DNA of 64,000 bases from Odontocerum albicorne (lineage: Eukaryota; Arthropoda; Insecta; Trichoptera; Odontoceridae), in contig OX463863.1 of assembly GCA_949825065.1 (NCBI GenBank), positions 17,221,240 to 17,285,239 on the forward strand, written 5' to 3'. Under the pieces are notes generated by a model. The model did no database searches. It had not been told where the DNA came from and worked only from the letters and a program-made list of their open reading frames with translations. The position numbers were made by a program, and so were the translations under genes. Each line of letters opens with the position of its first letter. Position 1 is the first letter of the stretch. Positions 10,859 through 20,229 of this stretch are shown one piece after another.

Positions 10859-12418
10859 TATGTTAGATGAACAACATGGATTCAGAGCTAAATGCTCAAT
10901 AGAGACGAATGTATCGGACGTATGCGTCATCATAAAACAATTGTGTATTTTATTTCTTAATTGTTTTCTTGTTTGATGTATAATATTTGTATGTGTGTAG
11001 ATATGTATGTTAGTTACAATTTGATATTATTTGGTATTTTGTATGTGATATATTTGTTTGTTGGGGTCCGTGCGGTGTCACGACCGCAAACGAAATGTGA
11101 CTTGTGCGCGGTCACCGCTAGACTAAATCGCTGGCTGGCAGGCCTCTGCATGCGCAAAACTCCTGAAAATTGTGGTATTTTGCGAGTTGTGAGGTGTAAA
11201 ATGGCTCTTGCGATGAGCGATCGGCCGCACATAAGAAGCGCCAAAGACCAAATAAAACATTCTCAGTTCACTCCACCTACCGACTTTTACTTGAAACCAG
11301 CTACTCCCTGCCTAAGAGGAATCTCTTCGCCCTGCTACCTTTTCACCGATCTATGCCTCTGAACGTTACCCAATTCTCTGAGCATTGCGCAGTAGCCAGT
11401 CCACCTATGTTCTTGTACTGGTGCCGTACAACGAATTTGATTACATTCACCAACTATGCAGCTAAATCACTAGATGAAAAAACACAACTAGAATGTGCAT
11501 ATAGTGACTTTGCAAAAGGATTTGACAAAGTTGATTATGAAACACTTCTTCAAAAATTGAGTAATTGTAATTTACCACCGTAAAAGTTATTCGCTAATTA
11601 TTTTCGAAATGGAAAACAGTTTGTCTCTTATGGGGTATTTACACCTGATCAGTTCCATGTTGACTCAGGTATTCCCCAGGGATCAAATCTAGGGCCGATG
11701 CTTTACTTATTTTCATTAATGATGTGGAACAAAAGTATACCTCACTAAAAAGTTTTACTACGAGTATTTGTGGATGACCTTAAATTGTTCCTCAAATATC
11801 AAGCATTGATGACTGAAGGAAACTCCAGGATGTCATCAATAATATATGAGTATATGAATGGAACATTCGTAACAAACTCTTCTTTAACATATCAAAATGT
11901 TGTTTTACACATCATTAGAGAGTGGAAGATCTCTTCAATCTCTTTTGGTTCACTTTTTTGTTTGCTCAGGGGTAATCTAGTTAACCCATCCGTCCTGAAT
12001 AGTCTCGGTTTGTATGTTCCGGATAATTATTTGAGACAACGCACCTATAGATTGTTCTATCAACCTATAAGTCAAACCAACCTGCCTTTGGAGGTGCTAT
12101 GCCGGTTTTAACCGTGTGTGTGTGTCCTCATATAGACGTGTTTCATGTGTTGCTCAGCTTCTTCAGGAGAAATCACTTAAATTTAGTGTAATAATAGTAA
12201 TTATTTCATTTTTTATACTACTCGTATTTAACATGCTACATTTTGTCAAAATGTTTTAGTGTAACATACACCTTTTAACTATTGTTCTTATCAAATACGT
12301 CCTAACATTTTGAATGGTTTAATACATGTTTTTTTTTGTACTTGTTATGTTTGGTCCTTGTACGAATTAGGGAAACCTGTAATGTGCAAAGGACCTGAAC
12401 AATAAATTAAAAAGAGTA
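10859..12418 (+). pseudogene. Jockey/CR1-like LINE, truncated and interrupted
   Basis: Reverse-transcriptase pieces appear in order: LDEQHGFRAKCSIETNV (10861-10920), ECAYSDFAKGFDKVDYE (11490-11545), FRNGKQFVSYGV, then SGIPQGSNLGPMLYLF (about 11665-11715). The catalytic box reads FVDDLKLF near 11770, where the right-arm copy still has FADD (63713). The frame then jumps to the C-terminal LNSLGLYVPDNYLRQRTYRL and ends at 12111. A 3' untranslated region ends at 12418, with an AATAAA at 12401. A block at about 11059-11440 splits the first two pieces, and the sequence between FVDD and the tail is deleted. The copy is not functional. Confidence 0.8.
11059..11440 (+). mobile_element. Possible solo LTR inserted in LINE reverse transcriptase
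   Basis: This GC-richer stretch interrupts the reverse-transcriptase reading frame. It starts TGTTGGGGTCCGTGCGG and carries AATAAA at 11251. Near its right side lies TGGTGCCGTACAACG, which looks like an LTR junction or primer-binding region of a BEL/Pao-like element. I could not define the right end or a target duplication, so this is tentative. Another unclassified insertion is possible. Copies are at about 34781-35162 and 63000-63410. Confidence 0.35.
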
Positions 12419-12419
12419 A

Positions 12420-12478
12420 ACTTATTTCTATAATCATTTCTTTACTGAATGTATTACAAGGTGACTGAGCCTTACTAT
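12420..12478 (-). pseudogene. Remnant of zinc-finger gene exon B, cut by LINE 3' end
   Basis: On the minus strand the codons read CNTFSKEMIIEIS, homologous to exon B. The acceptor (TTTCATAG) is retained. The remnant stops where the 3' end of the Jockey-like LINE begins. Confidence 0.55.
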
Positions 12479-12539
12479 CTATGAAAAAAAACATACAAGA
12501 TCAAATCTACTGAAGTGATCAAACAAAAATTGATACACA

Positions 12540-12850
12540 TGTATTGTAATTTTTCTCAAGTTTATTTGACAGCCATTAATGAATTTTACACATGATAAGA
12601 AATATACATAATTTTCGAAAAAACAACAGGTAATTTAATTTGGACACACAATTTGAATGGATCTGGGTTTGTTGCCTTTCATTTGTCGTGTCCCTAGTTA
12701 ACTAGGCTTTTGCCTGTATCTCACTGAGGACAAATTATGTGTAGCTTGTTGGTGTGCCAGTAGACTTTTAAAGTGGATTTCTCATATTTTATAAATTATC
12801 AATCGCAATATATTTTGGCATGTTTTTATATAAAGAACTAAATAAGATTT
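12540..12850. repeat. No gene; zinc-finger intron-like repeat
   Basis: The stretch holds no coding sequence. Part of it (12555-12735) recurs at 49881-50046. A 14-base perfect palindrome, CCTAGTTAACTAGG, is at 12693-12706. The end (about 12780-12850) resembles 18490-18550 plus 19100-19130, that is, the same site without the 0.5-kb insertion described at 18560. Confidence 0.45.
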
Positions 12851-12854
12851 GTAC

Positions 12855-13140
12855 ATTGCGTTACATATTTGATGTTTCTTAGAATGGAGATAACTCTGAA
12901 TTTAATCCAGAGACAGTAAAACATTGGATTAGATCAAAATGAGGCATTAAACATAACAGAACGTCGACGTTCAGTGATTATTCCCTTTTTTTCAGTGTTT
13001 TAAATATTTTTCAAAACAAAAACATTCTGGCCTACAGGTACACACCACCTTCTCCATGCCTGGTATGGAATATGTGGTGTGTACCTGTTGAATGTTTGTC
13101 ATATCTCTCATATTTATTTTATTTTTACAATATAAATGTA
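12855..13140. repeat. Diverged duplicate of 19125-19425
   Basis: The sequence is alignable throughout with 19125-19425 (intron between zinc-finger exons A and B), with scattered substitutions and small gaps. It shows that an older zinc-finger gene unit once lay here. Confidence 0.65.
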
Positions 13141-13184
13141 TAAATGGGATTATCATCAACATTGATTTTAGTGTAAAGGAACTA

Positions 13185-13290
13185 TCTCAATGGTACTGAT
13201 GCAAGGTAATCACTACCCCAGCTGCCAGCCTGTCAAAACGAGCTGATTATATCAAGCAGTGCACACTGATACAAACAATCACAGTGAATA
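13185..13290 (-). promoter_or_regulatory. Promoter-like block of zinc-finger gene family (copy b)
   Basis: On the minus strand the block contains TATCAGTGTGCACTGCTTGA, with an arthropod initiator-like TCAGTG. A conserved GCAGCTGGGGTAG segment follows. The same block occurs at 20085-20225 and 22270-22385. It lies upstream of an exon B remnant, as the 20085 copy lies upstream of the intact gene. Promoter or 5' exon function is inferred only. Confidence 0.3.
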
Positions 13291-13309
13291 CAATCCATAC
13301 AATCCTCCA

Positions 13310-13965
13310 TCAGCATCTAAGGATGTCAAAAGTCAATGCAAGGTGAATTCTTACATGAGATTTTAAAGAGCTGAATCGTTACTGCTGATGAAACTTGGGT
13401 TCATCATTATGAGCCTGATTCAAATTACGATTCCATTCAGTGACATAAAAAGGTCACACAGTCCCCTAAGATGTTAAGTGTCACAATCGGCTGAAAAAAT
13501 TATGGATACAATTTTTTGCTATGCAAAAAGCATACTGCTGATAGATTACAAAGATAAGGGAATCACAATAACTAGATATTACTATTCTGGTGTGCTGATG
13601 CAGTTAAAAGAAGCTGCGAAAGAGAAAAGCAGAGGGAAATGGACAAGAGGGGTGCTGTGCTGCTTTTGTGTGACAATGCACCCATGCGCAAAAGCAATTC
13701 TGCCTTGGTTACTCTTCACAACTTGTGCTTCCAAACATTCAATCACCCTCAACACAGCTCAGACCTGGGTCTGCCTGATTTTTATTTGTTTCCAAATATG
13801 ACAAAAGAACTTCGAGTGAGGAAGGACGATGAAGAAGTTAAATGTGCAATTTTGACTTATTTTGAGGGCAAAAGCAAATCTTTTTTGTCTCGGGTATAAA
13901 AATAGGCTTTTTTGAAAAATCTGAAAAATTAATTCAAGTTAATGATGAACATATTGAAAAGAAAA
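13310..13965 (+). pseudogene. mariner transposase fragment
   Basis: The frames encode the LGMS segment, TADETWVHHYEP, SAEKIMDTIF, ILLIDYKDKGITI and YYSGVLMQLKEAAKEKSRGK. A second frame then gives LLCDNAPMRKSNSALVTLHN, CFQTFNHPQHSSDLGLPDFY and LFPNMTKELRVRKDDEEVKC. These are the central and C-terminal parts of a mariner transposase, including the DNAP motif with the second catalytic Asp. The section between LGMS and the first catalytic Asp is deleted, and the frame breaks near 13640. Confidence 0.8.
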
Positions 13966-13989
13966 AAAATATATAGCCTTTTTCCCATT

Positions 13990-14640
13990 CATTCCGCGAG
14001 TTTATTGACCACCCTTCATTTATGCAACAAAAATACTAGGAAATGAAATTGTTAAAAAGTTTTTAAAAATTTATTTCAAAAATATTCTAAAAATAAACAA
14101 TTTGCTATAAATATACATCTTAGGAATCTACACATTCGTGAATCATTTAAAATTATTCGTTTCAATATGCTATAAAAGATTAAAAGTCTCACAGCCTCGA
14201 AAAACAATAAAATAAATGTGTCCCATTAACATGAAGAGAACCAAATGTTTTCCGTACATAGGATAAAGTACACAATCTGCGATGTAATTGATTTAAAAAC
14301 CATGTGTTTTTCTCAATGGGCAACACTCGAAATTGGAGAATAGCAGAGGAAAGATTTATACTTCTTTATAAATAGGAGTTTATGCCACTAATCAAGAAGA
14401 AAATAAGGAATGCTATGGAATTAAATTATCAAAAATTTAACAAATAAATTAATCGTAAAAAGTTTCTGTATAATTTGGAGACACCAAAACTTTTGCAACC
14501 GAGTCACATTTACTATTGTTCGAATTAAAGAAGAAACTCGGTGATAATCCCACAGGCCCAATTATGTTTATGATTTATGAGTTACCAGAAAGTTATGTTT
14601 TATGAGATACCACAGTTCCAAGATTTCCTAACAGTGATGA
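13990..14640. repeat. 3' flank of a decayed zinc-finger gene
   Basis: No gene is seen. It aligns with 23140-23850 and, partly, with 4700-5200. In each case it lies between a mariner and eroded fingers or an orphan exon B on the minus strand. Confidence 0.45.
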
Positions 14641-14659
14641 TTTTGATATCCTAACAAAA

Positions 14660-15085
14660 TACCTTACATAGGGTTTTCCTCCACAATGAATACATCAAGA
14701 ATGTCTTCCACATTGGCCACACGTGCAGGCCTTTCTCCGCTACGAATCCTTGAATGGGGTATTTCTGTCTTTCTAATGTCTTCACATATTTCTTACAGCT
14801 GCAAGGATTCTCTCAACTGTAAAGCTTTTCATGAGATTTTAATGTACCTTTAGTTGAGAAAGTCTTTGCACAATTATCGCAACTGTACAGCTTCTCTCAA
14901 CTACTCATATGAAGCCTTTCGTGGGATTTTAAAGTATATTTAGCTGATAAAGTCTTTTCCCAATTATCGCAATTGTACAGCTTCTCTCCACTATGAAGCC
15001 TTTCATGGGATTTTAAATGGCCTCTTCTTTGTGAGAATGTCTAAACACATTTTTCACAATTGTAATGCTTCTGTTCCCTATGAAT
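14660..15085 (-). pseudogene. Eroded C2H2 zinc-finger array
   Basis: Minus-strand translation gives finger pieces separated by stops and frameshifts: LKSHERLHSGEKLYNCDNW, LSAKYTLKSHERLH, EKLYSCDNCAKTFSTKGTLK and SRIRSGERPA. Spacing is about 84 bases. The linkers (SGEKLYNC) differ from those of the intact gene (TGEKPYSC), so this was a separate paralogue. It matches 23830-24175. Confidence 0.8.
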
Positions 15086-15099
15086 CTGTTATGCTCCAG

Positions 15100-15439
15100 A
15101 TAGAGGTTCTTTATTTCCTCAACTGGGATAACGGCAAGCGGCTGTGAGCAGTTATTTATTTATATTTTGTCTTGGAAACTTGAGGATTCAATCTGTCAGG
15201 GTTTCATGAAACTCTTATAGGTTCTGCAGCATGTCTCCAAATCAAACTCTGGTGGTTGATCTTACTGTTTATTAAAGTATACTACAATTCACTTCAAGAG
15301 CTTATTAATAAATGACACGGTTTGAATCATGCTTAGGGTTTTTATACACCTCACTGTAGTGTACAATACTTTCAAGACCACAAGTCACTTCCTATTACGC
15401 TTCATAACAAATCCATGATACGTATATTTAACTTCAATT
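15100..15439. repeat. Repeat following finger array; duplicate at 24178-24460
   Basis: No gene is seen. The block starts with a sequence reading AGATAGAGGTTCTTTATTTC and aligns with 24178-24460. The latter carries about 130 bases more near its right end (24450-24580). Confidence 0.5.
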
Positions 15440-15582
15440 ATCAGAGAATGCCTTTTCCCAATTTTCACAACATCTATTCACGATAAATCCTTAAATGGCG
15501 TATTTAACTCCTATGATTACATGACGTTTTTCCACAATTTTTACAGCTGTGAAACCTTAGATGAGATTTTTTTCCAATGCTT
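15440..15582 (-). pseudogene. Degenerate finger sequence just after the gene's stop codon
   Basis: Beyond the TGA at 15583-15585, minus-strand translation still shows finger fragments (SHLRFHSCKNCGKT) with stops and frame changes. The intact gene therefore probably once had more fingers at its C-terminus, lost to a premature stop. Confidence 0.6.
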
Positions 15583-17729
15583 TCAACTGTGAATCCTTAG
15601 ATGAGATTTTAAATTACTTTTTTGTGTGAATCTCATATCACATTGTCCACAGATGTAAAGCTTCTCTCCACTATGAATCCTTTCATGAGCTTTTAAACTC
15701 TGTGTTTGTGAGAATCTATTATCACATTGTCTACATCTGTAAGGTTTCTCTCCACTATGAATCCTTTCATGACATTTCATATCACCTTTTCGTGAGAATG
15801 TCTTATCACATTGTCCACAGCTATAAGGCTTCTCTCCGCTATGAATCCTTTCATGACATTTTAAAACACGTTTATGTAAAAATCTCTTATCACATTGTCC
15901 ACAGCTGTAAGGCTTCTCTCCACTATGAATAATTTTATGAGATTTTAAATGTCTTATTAGTGAGAATGTCTTATCACATTGTCCACATCTGTAAGGCTTC
16001 TCTCCAGTATGAATTGTTACATGAGATTCTAATGACTTTTTGTACAGGAATATCTTATCACATTGTCCACAGCTGTAAGGCTTCTCTCCAGTATGAATCA
16101 TTTTATGAGATTTTAAAGAACTGCTTCGTGAGAATCTCTTATCACATTGTTCACAGCTATAAGGCTTCTCTCCACTATGAATCCTTTCATGAGATTTTAA
16201 AATACATTTTTGTGAGAATCTCTTATCACATTGTCCACAGCTGTACGGCTTCTCTCCATTATGAATGCTTTTATGAGATTCTAAATGACTTATTCGTGAG
16301 AATGTTTTATCACATTGTCCACATCTGTAAGGCTTCTCTCCAGTATGAATTGTTAGATGAGATTCTAAAGACCTTTTGTACAGGAATATCTTATCACATT
16401 GTTCACAGCTGTAAGGCTTCTCTCCACTATGAATCCTTTCATGAGATTTTAAAAAACGTTTTTGTGAGAATCTCTTATCACATTGTTCACATATGTAGGG
16501 CTTCTCTTCACTATGAATTATTACATGACGTTTTAAATTCCCTTTGTCTGAGAATGTCTTATCACATTGTCCACAGCTATAAGGCTTCTCTCCACTATGA
16601 ATCCTTTCATGAGATTTTAAAGTACTTCTTTGTGAGAATGTTTTATCACATTGTCCACAGCTGTAAGGCTTCTCTCCAGTATGAATTATTTCATGAGATT
16701 TTAATTGAAATTTATTTGAGAAAGTCTTATCACATTGTCCACAGCTGTAAGGCTTCTCACCAGTATGAAGTCTTTCATGACATTTCAATTCACCTTTTCG
16801 TGAGAATCTCTTATCACATTGTCCACAACTGTAAGGCTTCTCTCCAATATGAATTATTTCATGAGATTTCAATTCACTTTTTCGTAAGAATCTCTTATCA
16901 CATTCTGCACAACTGTAAGGCTTCTCTCCAGTATGAATTGTTACATGACGTTTTAAACCAATTTTGGCTGAGAATGTCTTATCACATTCTGCACAACTGT
17001 AAGGCTTCTCTCCTGTATGAATTATTTCATGAGATTTCAAATAAACTTTTCGTGAGAATGTCTTATCGCATTGTCCACAACTGTAAGGCTTCTCTCCAGT
17101 ATGAATCATTTTATGAGATTTTAAAGTACTGCTTCGTGAGAATATCTTATCACATTGTTCACAGCTATAAGGCGTCTCTCCAGTATGATTTGTTACATGA
17201 GATTCTAAAGACCTTTTGTACAGGAATATCTTATCACATTGTCCACATCTGTAAGGCTTCCCTCCCGTATGAATCCTTTTATGAGATTTTAAAGTACTTC
17301 TTTGTGAGAATGTCTTATCACATTGTCTACGTCTGTATGGCTTCTCTCCACTGTGAATCTTTTCGTGAGATTTTAAATCTTTTTTACATAAGAATGTCTT
17401 TTTACACTGTCCACAGCTATGGGATTTCCGTCCACTGTGAATCATTTCGTGATATTTTAAATTTTTTTTTTTTGAGAATGTCTTTGAACAATTTTCACAA
17501 CTATAGGAGTTCTCTCCACTAGGATTATTTCCCAGATTTTTTGATGAAGTACATTTTTGTGTGAATAGCTTTTTACAATTTTCAAAGCTGCAGAGATTGT
17601 CTCCACTATGAATTCTTGAATGGTGATTTAAATTCGAACTATTTGAGATGTTTCCACAATAGACAAAGCAATGAAAACCATTTCCACTGCATTTTTTTTT
17701 ACTGAATGGGTTACTCATATCACCTGAAC
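15583..17729 (-). CDS. C2H2 zinc-finger protein, finger exon C (gene copy 1)
   Basis: This 2,147-base exon encodes 25 finger units of 28 residues, joined by TGEKPY/SGEKPY linkers. Twenty-two have all Cys and His ligands. Units 1 and 2 are degenerate, and unit 5 (YRRRQCDKTF) lacks the first Cys. Such arrays bind DNA in the nucleus, and the protein is presumably a transcription regulator; no target can be inferred. The acceptor TTTTTTAG is at 17730-17731. Joining to exon B (end 18033) across a 303-bp GT-AG intron keeps phase 1 and forms a Ser codon. The open frame extends upstream to 17784, but that part is intron. With exons B and A the model is about 849 residues. Units 6, 16 and 20 share LYK[RK]SLES, which indicates internal finger duplication. 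The other copy (39305-41451) differs in this exon by one silent change that I found. Confidence 0.9.
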
Positions 17730-18032
17730 CTAAAAAACATGTGAAAATCAAGAAAAATACTGAAGGTTTTAAAAGAAAAATCAAGGATTAATTTTTTGCA
17801 GCTAAGCATTCTCAAATATTTTTTTTTTCCATTTATACAAGAAATGAATTGTATTGAATTGTCAACTAAGAAAAAATTTGACTGGGAATGAAAAAAACAT
17901 TTAAACTTTATTATTTGTGCTAAGACTTAACTTGAATCCCATTTCAAACTAAAATAAAAAAGATTATACTTTTGATAATTTAATGAAAAAGTGAAAACTT
18001 ATTCAGAATACAATCCAAATATTTACACTCAC
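17730..18032 (-). other. Intron between zinc-finger exons B and C
   Basis: On the minus strand the intron starts GTGAGTGT at 18032 and ends TTTTTTAG at 17730. It is AT-rich and holds nothing else that I recognise. Confidence 0.75.
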
Positions 18033-18287
18033 TTGTTATTGCATGCGTGTCGCAAACATCAACAGTCTCTGTGTTACTGACCCGATCACATTCCTTTTTT
18101 ATATCTGCTTCCTGTATGTCAATAGCAAAGTCAGGGAATACTGGCGCAGTATCCTTTTTTACATTTTCTTGTTTTATGAAAAAATCTGAAAAAACTTCTA
18201 ATTCAAAATCGTGAGATTGCTTCAGTAAAATCGTTTCTGAGGTAATTCTTTTACTGAATGTATCACAAGATGGCTGGGCCATAACAT
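18033..18287 (-). CDS. Zinc-finger gene copy 1, exon B (acidic N-terminal region)
   Basis: The exon follows the acceptor TTTTTTGTAG and ends before the donor GTGAGTGT. It encodes DVMAQPSCDTFSKRITSE, a stretch with FFIKQEN, and FPDFAIDIQEADIKKECD. The two psi-K-x-E sites (IKQE and IKKE) fit SUMO-attachment motifs, common in regulators of this kind; modification itself is inferred. Its second half is related to exon A (FP...I.I.EADIK.EC), so one exon probably arose from the other. The inner Met (18282) could serve as a start, which would give 798 residues. Several orphan copies of this exon have ACG at that codon, and the phase fits an upstream coding exon, so I prefer a start in exon A. Confidence 0.75.
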
Positions 18288-18559
18288 CTACAAAAAAACA
18301 TACAAGATCAAATCTACTGAAGTAATAATAAGTAAACATACAAGATCAAATCTACTGAAGTAACAAGAACAAATCTAAATAAAAAAATCAAACAAACAAA
18401 AATTGATATACTCGTACATTTATTGTCATTTCTCTAAAAAGGTCCGTTTCATAGCCATTATGTGTTGCTTATTGGAGTTTCAATAGTTTTTTTAAGTGGA
18501 TTACTCATATTTTATTCTTTTTGGCAAGATTTTATATGAACAACTTTTAGCGTGTGTCC

Positions 18560-19094
18560 TAGTAGGACGTGCTGATGATGTTGATGTTGACATCGCTATA
18601 TTCGTTTTAGTCGAATTCTATGTTCCTCTTCGTTCGGAGTCATCAATTTAGCGGTATGCTTTAGTCGTACGTCGTGATGATTTTGATTTGTTTGTATTCA
18701 AAATAAAATACTTCGATTCAGGAATGCGGTAAAAGTGAGAGTGAATAATCGATAAATAATAAACAGAAATGAATGGTCAAGCGAATAATAACAAGTACCT
18801 TTATTCATCGATAAGTAGGTATATATAGACTTTCAGAACGGGACGCGTGACTGCGTCCGCCGTATATCCCCATCTCACTCCCGTGCATGACAAGGGGTTT
18901 GCAGACGTTGCGAACAATGTAGTGGGTGGGATATTTATTGCCGAAACGGCGAGACAACGCGATGTGTTCTCTTTCTACCTTGGAATGCGGTGTAAATATT
19001 ATTCGCGTGTACACAGTGTTGACGTTTCTGGTATGTGACAATTGTAGATATCCAGAGGTTGATTCATCGGTTGTTGACCCTGCATGTTAACAAT
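18560..19094 (-). mobile_element. Insertion resembling a solo LTR in intron A-B
   Basis: The paralogous site near 12835 lacks this half-kilobase. On the minus strand it starts TGTTAACATGCAGGG, has TCTATATATACC (18821-18832), then GAATAAAGG about 20 bases further (near 18800). It ends close to CTAGGACACA. TG...CA ends, a TATA box and a nearby AATAAA fit an LTR. No clear target duplication is visible, so the exact ends and class are uncertain. Confidence 0.4.
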
Positions 19095-19124
19095 ATTTAG
19101 GGACGTGGGTACCCTAAATAAAAA

Positions 19125-19425
19125 TTGTACATTGCGTTACATATTTAATATTTCTTAGAGTCGTGATAACTCTGAATTTAATTCAGAGACAGTCAAACAT
19201 CATTGGATTAGATCAAAATGAGGCATTCAACATAACAGAACGTCAACGTTCCGTGATTATTCCACTTTTTACGTACGTTTTAAATATAGTTCAAAACAAA
19301 AATGACAAAAACATTCTGGCCTACAGGCACACACCACCTTTTCCATGCCTGGTATGGAATATGTGGTGTGTACCTATTGAATGTTTGTCATATCTCTCAT
19401 ATTTATTTTATTTTAACAATATAAG
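19125..19425. repeat. Intron block duplicated at 12855-13140
   Basis: This intron sequence lies between exons A and B and aligns with 12855-13140. The plus-strand open frame across it (19163-19606) runs antisense through exon A and has no recognisable domain. Confidence 0.6.
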
Positions 19426-19466
19426 TGTACTTGGGTCTGTGGGAATATACTCATCATGTCTGGTAC

Positions 19467-19621
19467 CTGCACTGATATCTTGTACACATTCCTGCTTAAT
19501 ATCTGCCTCATGTATACTGATATACTGGGGGAACATTGCTGCAGTATCCCCCTCTTCTGCCTTTTCTTCTTTCACCATTACTTCTGCGCTCCTTTTGTGT
19601 AGCTGAGGATCCATCTATGAC
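19467..19621 (-). CDS. Zinc-finger gene copy 1, exon A (start exon)
   Basis: The acceptor-like TGATTCCAG precedes GTCATAG and then ATG at 19614, with an in-frame TAG directly before the ATG. The 49 codons read MDPQLHKRSAEVMVKEEKAE and then FPQYISIHEADIKQEC. The acidic content and VKEE/IKQE sites parallel exon B. A donor CAG|GTACCA at 19467/19466 leaves phase 1, which joins exon B in frame as a GAT codon (Asp-Val-Met-Ala). The donor is not ideal; another (GA|GTATAT at about 19454) would give the wrong phase. In gene copy 2 a base change creates an in-frame TAG at 43174, but this lies beyond the proposed donor and so is harmless in this model. Confidence 0.6.
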
Positions 19622-19639
19622 CTGGAATCATTCGAAATA

Positions 19640-20080
19640 TTCAAACATTGAGTTTATAATATGTTCAACCGTTTGACATAGAGAAGCATAAAACTATATT
19701 CAGTTCCAGATATTCTTAAATGATAACTTTCCTGACATGACCATCTTCTTTGTCAGTGGTGTGTGTAGATTTATTTTTTGGAGTTTTTATAAAAATATTT
19801 GTGATGTTATATGAACACTGGACACATGCATTACACTACATCTAAAGCTTAATGTGCTACTTTCGCATATCAAGTAATTTTAAATATACAATGTTTGAGA
19901 AAATATTTTTTGTTTGAGCTGTACAGAGCATCACATTTCGAATGGATGAAACACTACATTTTAAATGACATCAAAATGTAATTTTTCATCAAAAGTGAGG
20001 TTAGTCAAGTTTAAACCAAAAAACTTGATTTTAATGTAAAATAACTAATATAGTTAATGGAAAAAAGGTGTAAAACCTCA
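19640..20080. other. Presumed 5' intron or flank; nothing recognised
   Basis: The sequence is AT-rich, with no coding signal or known repeat. Its end (19990-20040) aligns with 22205-22265, next to the promoter-like blocks. Confidence 0.4.
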
Positions 20081-20084
20081 ATTG

Positions 20085-20225
20085 TACTGATGTTACCGTG
20101 ATCGCTACCCCAGCAGATCAACTGACAAAATGAACTAAATAAAAAATATGCCTTTATAAAACACAAAATGTCACTTTGTCAAGCAGTGCACACTGATACA
20201 AACAATCACAGTGAAGCGGTCAGAA
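20085..20225 (-). promoter_or_regulatory. Promoter-like block upstream of zinc-finger gene copy 1
   Basis: The minus strand carries TATCAGTGTGCACTGCTTGA (initiator-like), then TTTTATAAAGG in a 40-base insertion absent from the other copies. GCTGGGGTAGCGATCACGGTAAC follows in shortened form, with a possible donor GGTAAC. It lies about 0.5 kb upstream of exon A. A role as promoter or first non-coding exon is inferred from position and from recurrence at 13185 and 22270. Confidence 0.35.
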
Positions 20226-20229
20226 TGAA

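Noticed and set aside
12693..12706. CCTAGTTAACTAGG palindrome as a binding site or transposon end
   Set aside because: The diverged copy at 49881-50046 has lost the symmetry, and no associated feature is seen.
15702..15932. 76-codon plus-strand frame with the same repeat (also 39424-39654)
   Set aside because: Same antisense shadow of the finger array.
15960..17522. 520-codon plus-strand open frame (YHIVHSCKASLQYE repeats) and its copy at 39682-41244
   Set aside because: It is the antisense of the 84-base finger repeat. Because 84 is divisible by three, one antisense frame stays open throughout. It has no start context or domain.
15583..17729. CRISPR-like reading of the regularly spaced 84-base repeats
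   Set aside because: The period is protein-coding fingers without distinct spacers, in a eukaryotic context.
15583..17784. Reading the finger ORF from its first Met at 17784
   Set aside because: The first 18 codons or so lie in the intron upstream of a good acceptor (TTTTTTAG at 17730), and exon B joins in phase.
18805..19041. Opposed open frames at 18805-19041 and 18847-19038
   Set aside because: They overlap on opposite strands within the LTR-like insertion and show no domain.
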